Source: CAHJWO01 sp964245885
GTDB taxonomy: Bacteria; Verrucomicrobiota; Verrucomicrobiia; Chthoniobacterales; SZAS-18
NCBI GenBank assembly: GCA_964245885.1
Contig: CAXTOX010000001.1
Location: 50,985 to 114,984 of the forward strand
Reading direction: 5' to 3'
DNA: 64,000 bases
The notes beneath the pieces were generated by a model that ran no database searches, was not told where the DNA came from, and worked only from the letters and a program-made list of their open reading frames with translations. This document shows, piece by piece, positions 52,666 through 61,112 of the stretch; the stretch's first letter is position 1; each line of letters opens with the position of its first letter. A program made the position numbers and the translations under genes.

Positions 52666-52695
52666 GTCGACGCGTGATGCGGGAAAGAGGCTTCG

Positions 52696-53043
52696 TTAGC
52701 CTTCGCGGTCGCGGTCCAACAAATCCTCGCGAGGCGGATTGAACGTGTCCAGCACCGTCGCTTCCTCGGGTGCCTCGGCGGCATGCAGGACGTTTGACGC
52801 GAGGTAAAAGGACTCTCCGGCGGTGAGTTCGTGCGTCTCGGTGCCGCCGTGCAGGGTCAGGCGCAGCTTGCCGCTGACTACGAAGGTCACTTGTTCATGC
52901 ACATGCCGGTGCTCGGGCAAACGCGCGCGTGCCTCGAACTCGACCACCATCTGCATCATGCCCGCGCCACTGGCCAGCGTGCGGCGGCGAATGCCGGCGG
53001 TCATCGCGATCCAAGGGCGTGAAGGGGGCATCTCGTCGGACAT
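52696..53043 (-). CDS. Small cupin protein
   Basis: A 115-residue single cupin. Metal motif one is LPEHRHVHEQVTFVVSGKLRLTL (His-x-His...Glu) and motif two includes AGESFYLASNVLHAAEAPEE with a His. Likely binds a divalent metal; substrate unknown. ATG 53043, nine bases after the upstream SDR stop on the minus strand, so the two are co-transcribed. Confidence 0.82.
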   Translation of the reverse strand: MSDEMPPSRPWIAMTAGIRRRTLASGAGMMQMVVEFEARARLPEHRHVHEQVTFVVSGKLRLTLHGGTETHELTAGESFYLASNVLHAAEAPEEATVLDTFNPPREDLLDRDREG

Positions 53044-53051
53044 GACACTCC

Positions 53052-53852
53052 TCAGATGATACTCGACACCACGCCGCCATCCGCCCGTACGGCCGCGCCG
53101 GTGATCGCCGCGGCCAGCGGACTGCAAACGAACGCGACCACGTCGGCGATTTCCTCGACCGTCTCGAACCGCTTGAGCAGCGACGAGGGCCGTGCGTGCT
53201 CGAAGAAATCCTCCTCCATCTGCTCGGGGGTGATCCCTTTGTCGCGCGCCATCTGGCCAACGAACGTGCCCACGCCCTCGGACTTCGTCGGTCCGGGCAG
53301 CACGCTGTTGACCGTGACCCCCGTGCCCGCCGCCGTTTGCGCCAAGCCGCGCGAGAGGGCGAGCTGCGCGGTTTTGGTCAAGCCGTAGTGGACCATCTCC
53401 GTGGGCGTGTTGATGCCCGATTCGCTCGAAATGAAGACGACCCGACCCCATTTGGCAGCCATCATTTTGGGCAGGTAATGACGGCTCAAGCGCACGCCGC
53501 TGAGCACGTTGACCTCGAAAAAGCGTGTCCAGTCGGCGTCGGTGATGTCCGCGAACGCCTTGGGCTCGAAGATGCCTAGGTTGTTGACGAGGATGTCCAC
53601 CGCAGGAAGCTTGCCCGTGAGCGTGTCGACCCCGTCGGCCGTCCCCAGGTCGGCGGCGATCCCGGAGATTTTTCCACCGGTGCCGCCGGATTGCTCTTGC
53701 AGCCGCCCGGTGGCTTCCGTCACCCGCGCGGCGGTGCGGCCGTTGATGACAACCCGGGCGCCTTCGCGGGCCAGCGCCGCCGCGATGGCGTAGCCGATCC
53801 CGGCTGTCGAGCCGCTGACGAGTGCCGTTTTTCCAGAGAGTTGTAGGTCCAT
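53052..53852 (-). CDS. Short-chain dehydrogenase/reductase
   Basis: A 266-residue SDR. Cofactor motif SGSTAGIGYA, NNLGIFEP (variant NNAG), catalytic Ser/Tyr/Lys in ISSESGINTPTEMVHYGLTKTA. LPGPTKSEGV and GAAVRADGGVVSSI fit the family end. ATG 53852 is preferred to an upstream Met because MDLQLSGKTALV is a typical start. Function unknown; co-transcribed with the cupin. Confidence 0.86.
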   Translation of the reverse strand: MDLQLSGKTALVSGSTAGIGYAIAAALAREGARVVINGRTAARVTEATGRLQEQSGGTGGKISGIAADLGTADGVDTLTGKLPAVDILVNNLGIFEPKAFADITDADWTRFFEVNVLSGVRLSRHYLPKMMAAKWGRVVFISSESGINTPTEMVHYGLTKTAQLALSRGLAQTAAGTGVTVNSVLPGPTKSEGVGTFVGQMARDKGITPEQMEEDFFEHARPSSLLKRFETVEEIADVVAFVCSPLAAAITGAAVRADGGVVSSII

Positions 53853-53865
53853 CGATGAGAAATGG

Positions 53866-54408
53866 TTAACGGCCATCCATCAGCTTGCCGCCGTAGAAGT
53901 CGCTGCCGACGTTTTCGGCCGCGATGAGCAGGCTGCCATCGGCCTCGGTGGTGTAGTGGGCGAGGGCCTTGCCATCGGAGCGGCGGTAGAAGCGGTTGGT
54001 TTCCGTGCTGTCCTTGCCAGGCTCCCACGTCGCGGAGGGAGCCGCGTTCACCGCCAGCAACAGGTTGGCGTCGTGGATCGTCAACGGACTGGCCACGCGG
54101 GTGTATTCCAGCAGCACCGACACGCCGCCGTGGTAGACCACGCGGACGACGAGGCCGTTGCGGCTGTAGAGGTCTCCGTCGATGACGGTGCCGCCTTCCA
54201 GGATTTCGTGGTGACGCACGCGGGCGTTGTGCCGGAGCATGGGGCCATAGAGCGAGGTGATCTGCGGTGGGGTCGCGCCGAGGGGGAGGATTTCTGGTGT
54301 GGCGGCTGGCTCCTCCGCGTGTACGGGGCTGCCGGACAGGACGAACCACAGGCAGAGAGTGGCCGCTGCCAGCCGCAGCAGAGAGGAGCGCAAAGGCAAA
54401 GGGATCAT
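53866..54408 (-). CDS. Small secreted protein of unknown function
   Basis: A 180-residue exported protein with a signal peptide (LLRLAAATLCLWFVLSGSPVHA) and a beta-rich body (EGGTVIDGDLYSRNGLVVRVVYHGGVSVLLEY, ENVGSDFYGGKLMDGR). No family recognised. It starts at ATG 54408 just before a divergent-side family A repeat and ends 13 bases before the SDR start on the same strand, so it may lead that small operon. Confidence 0.55.
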   Translation of the reverse strand: MIPLPLRSSLLRLAAATLCLWFVLSGSPVHAEEPAATPEILPLGATPPQITSLYGPMLRHNARVRHHEILEGGTVIDGDLYSRNGLVVRVVYHGGVSVLLEYTRVASPLTIHDANLLLAVNAAPSATWEPGKDSTETNRFYRRSDGKALAHYTTEADGSLLIAAENVGSDFYGGKLMDGR

Positions 54409-54493
54409 AACCGACCGGGAACGTCGGCAACCTCCGACACAGCAGCAGAGGATGCAAACTTCTCTGAACAGGCCGCGAAGCGGCCGGTCATCC

Positions 54494-54604
54494 AAGATAG
54501 GGTTGCCTCTCCGAGGCAATCCTAATTTTATCTGGTTGATCGGTCCGTCGTTTGACGTTCCCTCCAGAAATATTTGGATTGCCTCGGAGAGGCAACCCTA
54601 CCTT
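54494..54604. repeat. Family A palindromic repeat (MITE-like), copy 3
   Basis: A 111-bp copy: ends AAG(A/G)TAGGGTTGCC with nested GCCTC TCC GAGGC hairpins and an internal CCAGAAATATTTGG region shared with copy 2. One base differs between the outer ends (AAGATAGG versus AAGGTAGG). A GGCCGCGAAGCGGCC hairpin lies just outside on the left. Confidence 0.9.
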
Positions 54605-54628
54605 GAGACGACGCCTGCGGCGATGCTT

Positions 54629-54708
54629 TCAGACGACGCCGTCGGTGCCGATGGCCTCGACCGGGCAGCGGTCTGATGCACCCGTTGGTGATCGTGGTCC
54701 GCCGCCAT
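54629..54708 (-). pseudogene. Relic of a [4Fe-4S] ferredoxin gene
   Basis: In two different minus-strand frames there are TITNGCI and CPVEAIGTDGVV followed by TGA. These are the start and the second cluster motif of a small bacterial ferredoxin (pattern M-x3-ITNxCIxCGAC...CPVEAI). The Cys-rich middle is missing and the frame is shifted, so the gene is broken by a small deletion. An ATG at 54708 could be the old start. Short length makes this tentative. Confidence 0.35.
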
Positions 54709-54743
54709 TTGGAACACGGCCGATGCAACCTTGCCGCACAGAC

Positions 54744-55142
54744 TTACACCGTCTCCTTGTGCTTCGCGCCGCCGGGCAGGAACACCGCCGAATCGTAGTA
54801 CGTGCGGAAGCGGTGTACCCTGCCGCCGTCGTGCTCGATCACGCTCACGCCACGGTAGTTGAACGGCTCGCCGCTGGCGGCGATGACGCCCTCGCTCACC
54901 CATTCGAGCACGGCGTCCTTGTCGGTGTAGATCGTGTGGTGGAACGTCGAGCGGATCTTCTCGAACGCCGACAGGTAGTTCGTCCAGAACTTCCGCGCGC
55001 CGTCGAGGCCCTTCATCGGCTCGGTCAACGCGAGGTTGAGCAGGTCCGCGTCGTCGCCGAAGAGCGCCACCAGCGCCTCGGGGTCACGGGATTGCTCGAT
55101 CTGCTGGAGGGTGCTCTGAAAGGTTTCGGCGAGGTTCGACAT
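54744..55142 (-). CDS. SnoaL-like nuclear transport factor 2 fold protein
   Basis: A 132-residue NTF2-like protein: FQSTLQQIEQSRDPEALVALFGDDADLLNLAL, GLDGARKFWTNYLSAFEKIRSTFHHTIYTDKDAVLEWVSEG and HRFRTYYDSAVFLPGG, the pattern of SnoaL/DUF4440 proteins. A small-molecule isomerase, hydrolase or binding role is possible. ATG 55142 is chosen as the start of the NTF2 fold. Confidence 0.8.
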   Translation of the reverse strand: MSNLAETFQSTLQQIEQSRDPEALVALFGDDADLLNLALTEPMKGLDGARKFWTNYLSAFEKIRSTFHHTIYTDKDAVLEWVSEGVIAASGEPFNYRGVSVIEHDGGRVHRFRTYYDSAVFLPGGAKHKETV

Positions 55143-55292
55143 AAATGAGGAGGTAAAAACGGTCCGTCCGGGAGGAGCCCGGCGGGTTCCCGAAACGGAT
55201 ACGAAACAATACGGACCACGGGCGCACCGTGGCCGGGAACGGAGCACATTCCCGCTTGTTTGTTGCCGGGGATGGGGGAGGATACTCGCCGA

Positions 55293-56330
55293 ATGGCCGT
55301 CCTACCCCCCCGCTGTCCCGCCCGCACCTTCGCGCGGCGGGCCGCCCTGCTTTACGCGGGCCTGCTGGCTTGCGTTCCGCTGGCAAGCGTGGCCGCCGAG
55401 CCGCTCGTGACAGCCACGGTGGTGCAGGACAACGCGCCGGTGGGCGATTTCCTCCGGCCGCAGGGCTACACGGCGCTGGCGTTGCGCCGTAACGTCGGGC
55501 CGCACCTGGAGGTTTCCGCCAAGATCAACGGCGTGACCGGCCGCTTCCTCGTGGACACAGGAGCACAGATCACCGTGGTGGACGCACATAGCCTGCGGAA
55601 GTTTCACCTTTCGGCGGTAAAAACCGGCGTGCGCGTCGTCGGCGCGGTCGGCGGGCCGGGCGAACGCATCGAGGCGGCGCTGGCGAGCACCCTCCAGGTC
55701 GGTCCCTGCGCGACCAGCCCGTTTCTGCTCGGCGTCAGCGACCTGGGCGCGCTCAACCAGGGCCGGCCGCGGGGCGGGGGGCCGTTCGACGGGATCATCG
55801 GCGCGGACGTGCTCCAGAACTTTTCGTTCGTCATCGACTGCGCCGCGTTGCAACTCTACGCCAAGCCCGCTGCCAACGGCCGGGGCGGTGGTCTGGGCCG
55901 GTTCCTGGCGGGGTACGGCTACAGCGACATCGCGATGAAGCACACGTCGATCAGCGATTTCGAGGTGACGGCCAACGTCAACGGCCGGCGCGTGCTCTGG
56001 CTGGTGGACACCGGCGCGGCGATCACGCTGCTGGACGCCACGGTCAGCCGCAAGGCAGGCGTCAAGCTCAAGCGCACGAATTTCACAGTCGGCGGCGCGG
56101 GCGGCGGGCGGCGGCGCATCGACATCGGCATCGTGGACAACCTGAAGCTGAGCAGCGTGCAGGTAGGCTCGGCGGTGATCGCGGCGTCGGACATCTCGGT
56201 CAACACCGCGCTCAACGAGCCGGGCAAGCTGCCCATCGACGGGTATCTGGGAGCGGACTTCCTGCGCGAGAAGCGGGCGGTCATCGACTGCGCGCAGATG
56301 AGGCTCTACCTGCGGGGGAAGGGGAAATGA
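55293..56330 (+). CDS. Secreted double retropepsin-like aspartyl protease
   Basis: A 345-residue protein with a signal (RRAALLYAGLLACVPLASVAA) and two retropepsin-like domains: the first with FLVDTGAQITVVD (Asp88) and FDGIIGADVL; the second with WLVDTGAAITLLD (Asp239) and IDGYLGADFL. Having both halves in one chain means it can be active as a monomer like pepsin. GGGGGAGGA before ATG 55293 is a good ribosome site and decides the start over ATG 55272. A family C repeat starts immediately after TGA. Confidence 0.85.
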   Translation: MAVLPPRCPARTFARRAALLYAGLLACVPLASVAAEPLVTATVVQDNAPVGDFLRPQGYTALALRRNVGPHLEVSAKINGVTGRFLVDTGAQITVVDAHSLRKFHLSAVKTGVRVVGAVGGPGERIEAALASTLQVGPCATSPFLLGVSDLGALNQGRPRGGGPFDGIIGADVLQNFSFVIDCAALQLYAKPAANGRGGGLGRFLAGYGYSDIAMKHTSISDFEVTANVNGRRVLWLVDTGAAITLLDATVSRKAGVKLKRTNFTVGGAGGGRRRIDIGIVDNLKLSSVQVGSAVIAASDISVNTALNEPGKLPIDGYLGADFLREKRAVIDCAQMRLYLRGKGK

Positions 56331-56435
56331 AAATGCAAAAGGTAGAAGTTCAGAGCGGTTGCCACAGCCCGATGATCTTGCCTGACGGCTTCCGGACTTT
56401 TGCATTTTGCATTTTGCATTTTGCATTTTGCATTC
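56331..56435. repeat. Family C palindromic repeat, copy 2
   Basis: A 105-bp element: AAATGCAAAAGG at the left, and five TGCATTT units at the right (56401-56435), inverted with respect to the left. About 60 bases of unique sequence lie between. Abuts the TGA of the aspartyl protease gene. Confidence 0.8.
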
Positions 56436-56453
56436 CGACTTTAGCTTGCCGCC

Positions 56454-57491
56454 GTGGCGAGTGATTTCAGGAAGAGCCGGCAGAAAATTGCCGCTGCCGG
56501 GGGCGAGCGAAACCGTGACCGTGCTCCCGTCGTGCCGCCCACGCCCGCGGTTCCGGCCGTGGACGGCACGGACAGCCCCGCCGCGCCGCGAACGCCGAAC
56601 GCCCGCGCCAAACGGGTCGGCGTGAAGCTGGAGAAAGGCTGGCACAAACGCAACTACCTCACGGAAGTCCTGCTGCCCTCGCTCCTCGCCCCGCGCGGGG
56701 GCACGCCCAACACCACCCCCGATTTCCCGCCGCTCGCGCCCGGGCAGGTCGGCATCACCTGGATCGGGCACGCCTCGTTTTTCGTGCAGATCGCGGGGTT
56801 GAACATCCTCATCGACCCCAACTGGTCGCTGTGGCTCAAGGGTATCAAACGGCTGCGCAAGCCGGGTCTGCACCTCCAGGCGCTGCCCATGATCGACCTC
56901 GTGCTCGTCACCCATGCGCATTTCGACCACCTCGACCGCCGTACGCTCAAGGCGGTGGCGGCCAACCAGCCCATCGTCGTGCCATTCGGCGTGGGCAACC
57001 TCGTGCACGACCTCGGTTTCGAGCGCGTCCACGAACTCGACTACTGGGGCACGTGTGCGTTCGGCAGCGGGTTGTCGGTGACGCTGACGCCGTGCCACCA
57101 TTGGGGCGCGCGGCTGTTGCACGATCAGCACCGGGGCTTCGGCGGGTTCGTGCTGTCGGCGGGGGAACGGAGCGTGTTCCATTGCGGGGACACCGCGTAT
57201 TTCGACGGTTTTGAGGAGATCGGCCGGCGCTGCCCGGTGGAGATTGCGCTGCTGCCCATCGGAGCCTACGACGCGCCGAGCAAACGCGATGTCCACATGA
57301 ACCCGGAGGAGGCGGTGCGCGCGTTCCAGGAACTCGGCGCTCGCACGCTCGTGCCGATGCATTACGGGACGTTCCGGTTGAGTTACGAGCCGTTGAGCGA
57401 ACCACCGCAAAGGCTTCTCACCCGCGCCCGCGAACTTGGGATTGAGCCGCAGGTGCGCCTGATGGAAGAGGGGCAGCCGGAGGTGTTCTAA
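56454..57491 (+). CDS. Metallo-beta-lactamase-fold hydrolase (NAPE-PLD/UlaG-like)
   Basis: A 345-residue MBL-fold protein. Metal site: THAHFDHLD (HxHxDH), His in TPCHHWGAR, Asp in FHCGDTAYFDGF, and late His in MHYG. The sequence GITWIGHASFFVQIAGLNILIDPNWS and GFGGFVLSAGERSVFHCGDTAYFDG are typical of the NAPE-PLD/UlaG group, which open phosphodiesters or lactones. About 80 N-terminal residues are Pro/Ala/Arg-rich. GTG 56454 is the only reasonable start. Substrate unknown. Ends with TAA directly before a family B repeat. Confidence 0.85.
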   Translation: MASDFRKSRQKIAAAGGERNRDRAPVVPPTPAVPAVDGTDSPAAPRTPNARAKRVGVKLEKGWHKRNYLTEVLLPSLLAPRGGTPNTTPDFPPLAPGQVGITWIGHASFFVQIAGLNILIDPNWSLWLKGIKRLRKPGLHLQALPMIDLVLVTHAHFDHLDRRTLKAVAANQPIVVPFGVGNLVHDLGFERVHELDYWGTCAFGSGLSVTLTPCHHWGARLLHDQHRGFGGFVLSAGERSVFHCGDTAYFDGFEEIGRRCPVEIALLPIGAYDAPSKRDVHMNPEEAVRAFQELGARTLVPMHYGTFRLSYEPLSEPPQRLLTRARELGIEPQVRLMEEGQPEVF

Positions 57492-57762
57492 AGCGCTTTC
57501 CGTTTGCCTGTGAGGCTCTTTCCAGCCCCGGCAGGGGCGTAAGAATTTAGCCCACGGCGTGAGCCGTGGGAAAGCTCGGCCCACCAGTCCAGCCCCGGCA
57601 GGGGCGTAAGAAAATCTGCTCGGTGGTCCCGCTGGCCCGCGTCTTTTCTTGCGCCCCTGCCGGGGCTTTGTGGTGCCGCAGGCTTTCCCACGGCTCACGC
57701 CGTGGGCTAAGCTCTTGCGTCCCTGCTGGGGCTGGAAACTCTGCGAGCAACCGGAAAACGCT
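57492..57762. repeat. Family B palindromic repeat, complete copy 2
   Basis: A 271-bp element that fills exactly the gap between the two convergent genes: AGCG follows TAA on the left, and the inverted end follows TGA of the minus-strand gene. Inner blocks GCCCCGGCAGGGGC and CCCACGGC-GTGAGCC-GTGGG are as in copy 1. Confidence 0.92.
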
Positions 57763-59139
57763 TCATCTCTCGAAGTACGCCACGAGATCGTCGTACAGAC
57801 CGGTCTTGTTCGCGTACGTCGCGTAGGAACGCGCCGTTTCCAGCCATTCGGCGGTCGAGGGCTTGGTCTCCTTCATCGCCTCCGCCAGCATCGCCTGCGT
57901 CAATTCGCTCGACTTGCCGGTGCGCATTTCCTGGTAGATGGCCCGTTCCGCCGCCCGTTCCACCACCGCGCGCAGGTCCGCCCCGGAATACCGCTCGCCG
58001 CCCTTGGCCAGTTTGCCGAGGTCGAGCGCCTTGGCCAGCGGCAGGCCGCGCAGGTGGATGTCGAGGATCGCCTTGCGCGCCGCGGCGTCCGGCGGCGGCA
58101 CGAAGAGCACCCGGTCGAACCGTCCCGGCCGCCGCAGGGCGCTGTCCACCCGCCAGGGCACGTTCGTGGCGGCCAGCACCATGAGGCTTTCGTTCTTGGC
58201 CTGGATGCCGTCCATCTCGGTCAGGAGCACGTTGACGATGGGGGCCTGGTACGAACCTGCGTCCGAGCGGTTCATGCCGATGGCGTCGATCTCGTCGATG
58301 AACAAGACCGCCGGCGCGTGGGCGCGGGCGTTTTCAAAAATGTCGTGCAGGTGCCGCTCACTCTCGCCGATCCATTTGGAAAGGATGTCCGTGATGGCCA
58401 CCGAGATAAATTGTGCGTTGCACTCGCCAGCCGTCGCGCGGGCGAGGTGCGTCTTGCCGCAGCCGGGCGGGCCGTACATGAGGATGCCGCCGCCGGGCCT
58501 CCGGTTGAACTTGCGGAAGACCTCCGGGTTCTTGAACGGGTAGATAATGTTCATTCGTACCCGCTCGATCACGTCCTCCATGCCGCCCACGTCGGCGAAG
58601 GTGATGCGCCGCGTCGGATCGGCGTCCACGGGCGCACGGTTGCTCGCGGCGTGGTCGGCGGTTGCCGGGCCGGTGTCGCCGCCGGCGGTGATCGCGGCCA
58701 GCAGCGCCTCGTCCTCCGGGGTGAGCACGTCGTCGGCGGGGGCTTTCTTCCCGTCGATCCAGCCGGCCAGTTCCGGGTCGGCGAGGGATTCGTCGAGGAG
58801 GGTGGCCGCGCCGTACTTGCGGCGGGCGTCCTCGCGCCGGTCGAGCTGGCGGTACACGCGGGCAAAGAGCAGGTAGGCCGGCGCGCAGGCCTTGTTGCGG
58901 GCGAGGAGCGCGTCCAGCGTGGGGATCGCGTCGGCGGGGGCCGTGGCGAGTTCGACCTCGGCTTTGAGGAGCTGCGCCGGTTCGTCGAGGGGAACGGTCG
59001 GGGCGGCACGCAGGACCTCCGCCGCGCGGGCGTGCTCGCGGGCATCGAGGAGGGCTTCGAGGAGGCCCGCGCGGGTTTCCCAGTCAAACGGGGAAACGGC
59101 GAGAGCTTTTTCGAGCAACCGGAGCGTCTGATCGTTCAT
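57763..59139 (-). CDS. AAA+ ATPase with N-terminal TPR-like region
   Basis: A 458-residue protein. Residues 1-130 are helical repeats (TPR-like: ARAAEVLRAAP, LLFARVYRQLDRREDARRKYG). Residues 178-400 are an AAA domain of the FtsH/Cdc48/spastin type: Walker A GPPGCGKT at 223-230, Walker B LFIDEIDAI, sensor ATN in LAATN, and arginine finger region RRPGRFDR. The pore-loop-like KWIGESE is present. It probably unfolds or remodels proteins brought in by the TPR part. No protease domain. Ends with TGA at the family B repeat. Confidence 0.85.
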   Translation of the reverse strand: MNDQTLRLLEKALAVSPFDWETRAGLLEALLDAREHARAAEVLRAAPTVPLDEPAQLLKAEVELATAPADAIPTLDALLARNKACAPAYLLFARVYRQLDRREDARRKYGAATLLDESLADPELAGWIDGKKAPADDVLTPEDEALLAAITAGGDTGPATADHAASNRAPVDADPTRRITFADVGGMEDVIERVRMNIIYPFKNPEVFRKFNRRPGGGILMYGPPGCGKTHLARATAGECNAQFISVAITDILSKWIGESERHLHDIFENARAHAPAVLFIDEIDAIGMNRSDAGSYQAPIVNVLLTEMDGIQAKNESLMVLAATNVPWRVDSALRRPGRFDRVLFVPPPDAAARKAILDIHLRGLPLAKALDLGKLAKGGERYSGADLRAVVERAAERAIYQEMRTGKSSELTQAMLAEAMKETKPSTAEWLETARSYATYANKTGLYDDLVAYFER

Positions 59140-59149
59140 GGATGGGAGG

Positions 59150-60325
59150 TTAGATCGTGTTGGGCCGCGCGGAAAGCTTCTCCATGCGCCGCAGGTTCCT
59201 CTCCCCGCGCCACGTCGTGTACCGTCCGCGCGCGCCGCGGTACAGGAGGCCCGCCAGGTTGTAAAAGCACACCATGACGGCCAGTATGTAAACCGTCTCG
59301 ATCAACTGCCGGTCGGTGAACCACTGCCGCATGGTCTGGACCAGCGCCGCGCTCGCGGCGGCGTAGGCCACCAGGTAAAGCCCCACGCGCACGGCCCGCG
59401 GCCAGCGCCAGAATCGCAGGGTCCCCCCGCGCCGCGCGCCGGGAACCCCGGTCTGCTCGCGCAGGTCGGGCAGCGTGATCCACTCGTAGCCCCTGAGCAA
59501 CGCCACGCCGAACACCAGCCAGAAACCGTAGGCGAAAAGGAGGAAGCGTCCCGCAAAAAGGCAGAACAGCACCCGCAACGCCGCGCGACCCGGATCGCGG
59601 CGCACGTTCTGCATGGCAAAGAGGGCGATGACCACCCGCGGCCAGCGCAACACCCGGTAGAGCGGGTCGCACCCGCGCACGGCCTTTTCGAGGTTCTCCT
59701 GCGTGTTCTTGTCCCGCGGATTGATCGTCAGCGCCTGCCGGAAGTAGTCGGCGGCCTGGGCGTACTTGCCGTCGTTGAGGAAGAGCACGCCGAGGTTGTT
59801 GAGGACGACGGCGTTGCGGGGGTCCATCTTCAACGCCTGGGTGTAATAATCCATCCGCTCGGCGGACGTGCCGCGCTGGCAGAGGGCCAGCAGGTTGATG
59901 ATGTCGGCATTGTCGGGGTCGAGTTCCCGCGCGCGGTTGGCGTACTTGGCGGCGGCGTCGTACGACCCGCTCTTGTAACGCATCCGCGCGAGGTGGTACC
60001 AGTTCATCGGGTCGCGCGGCGCAAGTCGCAGGGCCTCCTCGATGTGGTGGTCGGCGCTGCGCTGGTGGGACTGCTGGAAACACGCCATGGACGCCAGCCG
60101 GTGCAGGAACGCGCTGCCCGGGTTGCCCGCCAGCGCCTTTTGCACGTGCGGGAGAGCTTCCTGGTAGCGTTCGAGGTTCACGAGCGCCTGTCCGGCGTGC
60201 TGGTGGGCTTCGGTGCAGGCGGGGTCTTCCGCCAGCCAATCGCGCGCGGCGGCGAGCACCCGGTCCCATTGACCGGACGAACCCAGTCGCCACAGGAGCG
60301 TGGCGTAGCGTTCGCGGGCGTCCAT
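59150..60325 (-). CDS. TPR protein with C-terminal membrane helices
   Basis: A 391-residue protein. Residues 1-240 have six or so TPR units (AHQHAGQALVNLERYQEALPHVQKALAGNPG, MNWYHLARMRYKSGSYDAAAKYANRARELDPDN, VVLNNLGVLFLNDGKYAQAADYFRQALTINP). The C-terminal 150 residues contain about three to four helices (LRVLFCLFAGRFLLFAYGFWLVFG, VGLYLVAYAAASAAL, ETVYILAVMVCFYNLAGLLY). Ten bases before the AAA gene on the same strand; together with the TPR of the AAA protein this suggests a membrane-docked unfoldase pair. Confidence 0.75.
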   Translation of the reverse strand: MDARERYATLLWRLGSSGQWDRVLAAARDWLAEDPACTEAHQHAGQALVNLERYQEALPHVQKALAGNPGSAFLHRLASMACFQQSHQRSADHHIEEALRLAPRDPMNWYHLARMRYKSGSYDAAAKYANRARELDPDNADIINLLALCQRGTSAERMDYYTQALKMDPRNAVVLNNLGVLFLNDGKYAQAADYFRQALTINPRDKNTQENLEKAVRGCDPLYRVLRWPRVVIALFAMQNVRRDPGRAALRVLFCLFAGRFLLFAYGFWLVFGVALLRGYEWITLPDLREQTGVPGARRGGTLRFWRWPRAVRVGLYLVAYAAASAALVQTMRQWFTDRQLIETVYILAVMVCFYNLAGLLYRGARGRYTTWRGERNLRRMEKLSARPNTI

Positions 60326-60330
60326 GCTTT

Positions 60331-61101
60331 TTACTGCGGCGGCTGGCGCAGCTTCGCGACGGCGGCGCGGTCGAGCAGCCAGAGCGTTTCGCCGCCGGCG
60401 GCCGTGCAGTGGATGCCCTGCACCGGGAAACGATCCGGCTCGGACGGACCTTCGAGTACGGCGGCGAGCGTCTCGGCCTTGTCCTGCCCGGCGACGAGGA
60501 ACATGATCGCCGCCGCGTTGTTCAGCAACGGCGGCGTGAACGTGATCCGGTACGTCGCCATCTTCTCGACGTACACCGAGACGACCGGCGCGGTTTCCCG
60601 CAACGGCGTGGTGCCGGGAAAGATCGACGCCGTGTGTCCCTCCGGCCCCATGCCGAGCAGGATCAGGTCGAACCGCGGCTGGTTCTGGCCAAAGAACTCC
60701 AGGACTTCCTCGCCGTAATCGGTCGCCGCTTTGGCGGCGTCGGCTTCCTCGCCGTGGATGCGGTGGACGTTGGCGGCGGGCAGCAGGTCGCCGAGCTTGT
60801 CGAGCATCGCCTCCTTGGTCATGCGGAAGTTGCTGTCCTTGTGGTCGGGCGGCACGGTGCGTTCGTCGCCGAAGAAGAAATGCGTCTGTGCCCACGGCAG
60901 GCGTTCACGGAAGGCGGGTTCGTCGGCGAGGAGCGCGTAGAGCGCCTTGGGCGTCGAACCGCCCGAGAGCGCGACCGTCGCCGTGCGGCCCGCCCGGACC
61001 GCCGCCACGGCGCGGCGGGTGAGTTCCTCGGCGGCGGCGCGCGCCAGCGCGGCGGGGTCGGCGAACACCTGGAGACGGCGGGCGGCGGGGTCGTTGTTCA
61101 T
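60331..61101 (-). CDS. pgl: 6-Phosphogluconolactonase
   Basis: A 256-residue DevB/Pgl-type enzyme of the oxidative pentose phosphate pathway that hydrolyses 6-phosphogluconolactone. Motifs ALSGGSTPKALYALL, FFFGDERTVPPDHKDSNFRM, GMGPEGHTASIFPGT and KMATYRITFTPPLLN match the glucosamine-6-P isomerase-like fold. Other pathway genes are not here. It ends 5 bases before the TPR gene start. Confidence 0.93.
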   Translation of the reverse strand: MNNDPAARRLQVFADPAALARAAAEELTRRAVAAVRAGRTATVALSGGSTPKALYALLADEPAFRERLPWAQTHFFFGDERTVPPDHKDSNFRMTKEAMLDKLGDLLPAANVHRIHGEEADAAKAATDYGEEVLEFFGQNQPRFDLILLGMGPEGHTASIFPGTTPLRETAPVVSVYVEKMATYRITFTPPLLNNAAAIMFLVAGQDKAETLAAVLEGPSEPDRFPVQGIHCTAAGGETLWLLDRAAVAKLRQPPQ

Positions 61102-61112
61102 GACAGGGTACC

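Larger units (their letters stand above)
54409..54743. other. Non-coding stretch with a repeat and a gene relic
   Basis: 335 bases between the small secreted protein and the SnoaL-like gene. It holds a family A repeat (54494-54604) and a short ferredoxin-like relic (54629-54708). The rest shows nothing I can name. Confidence 0.5.
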
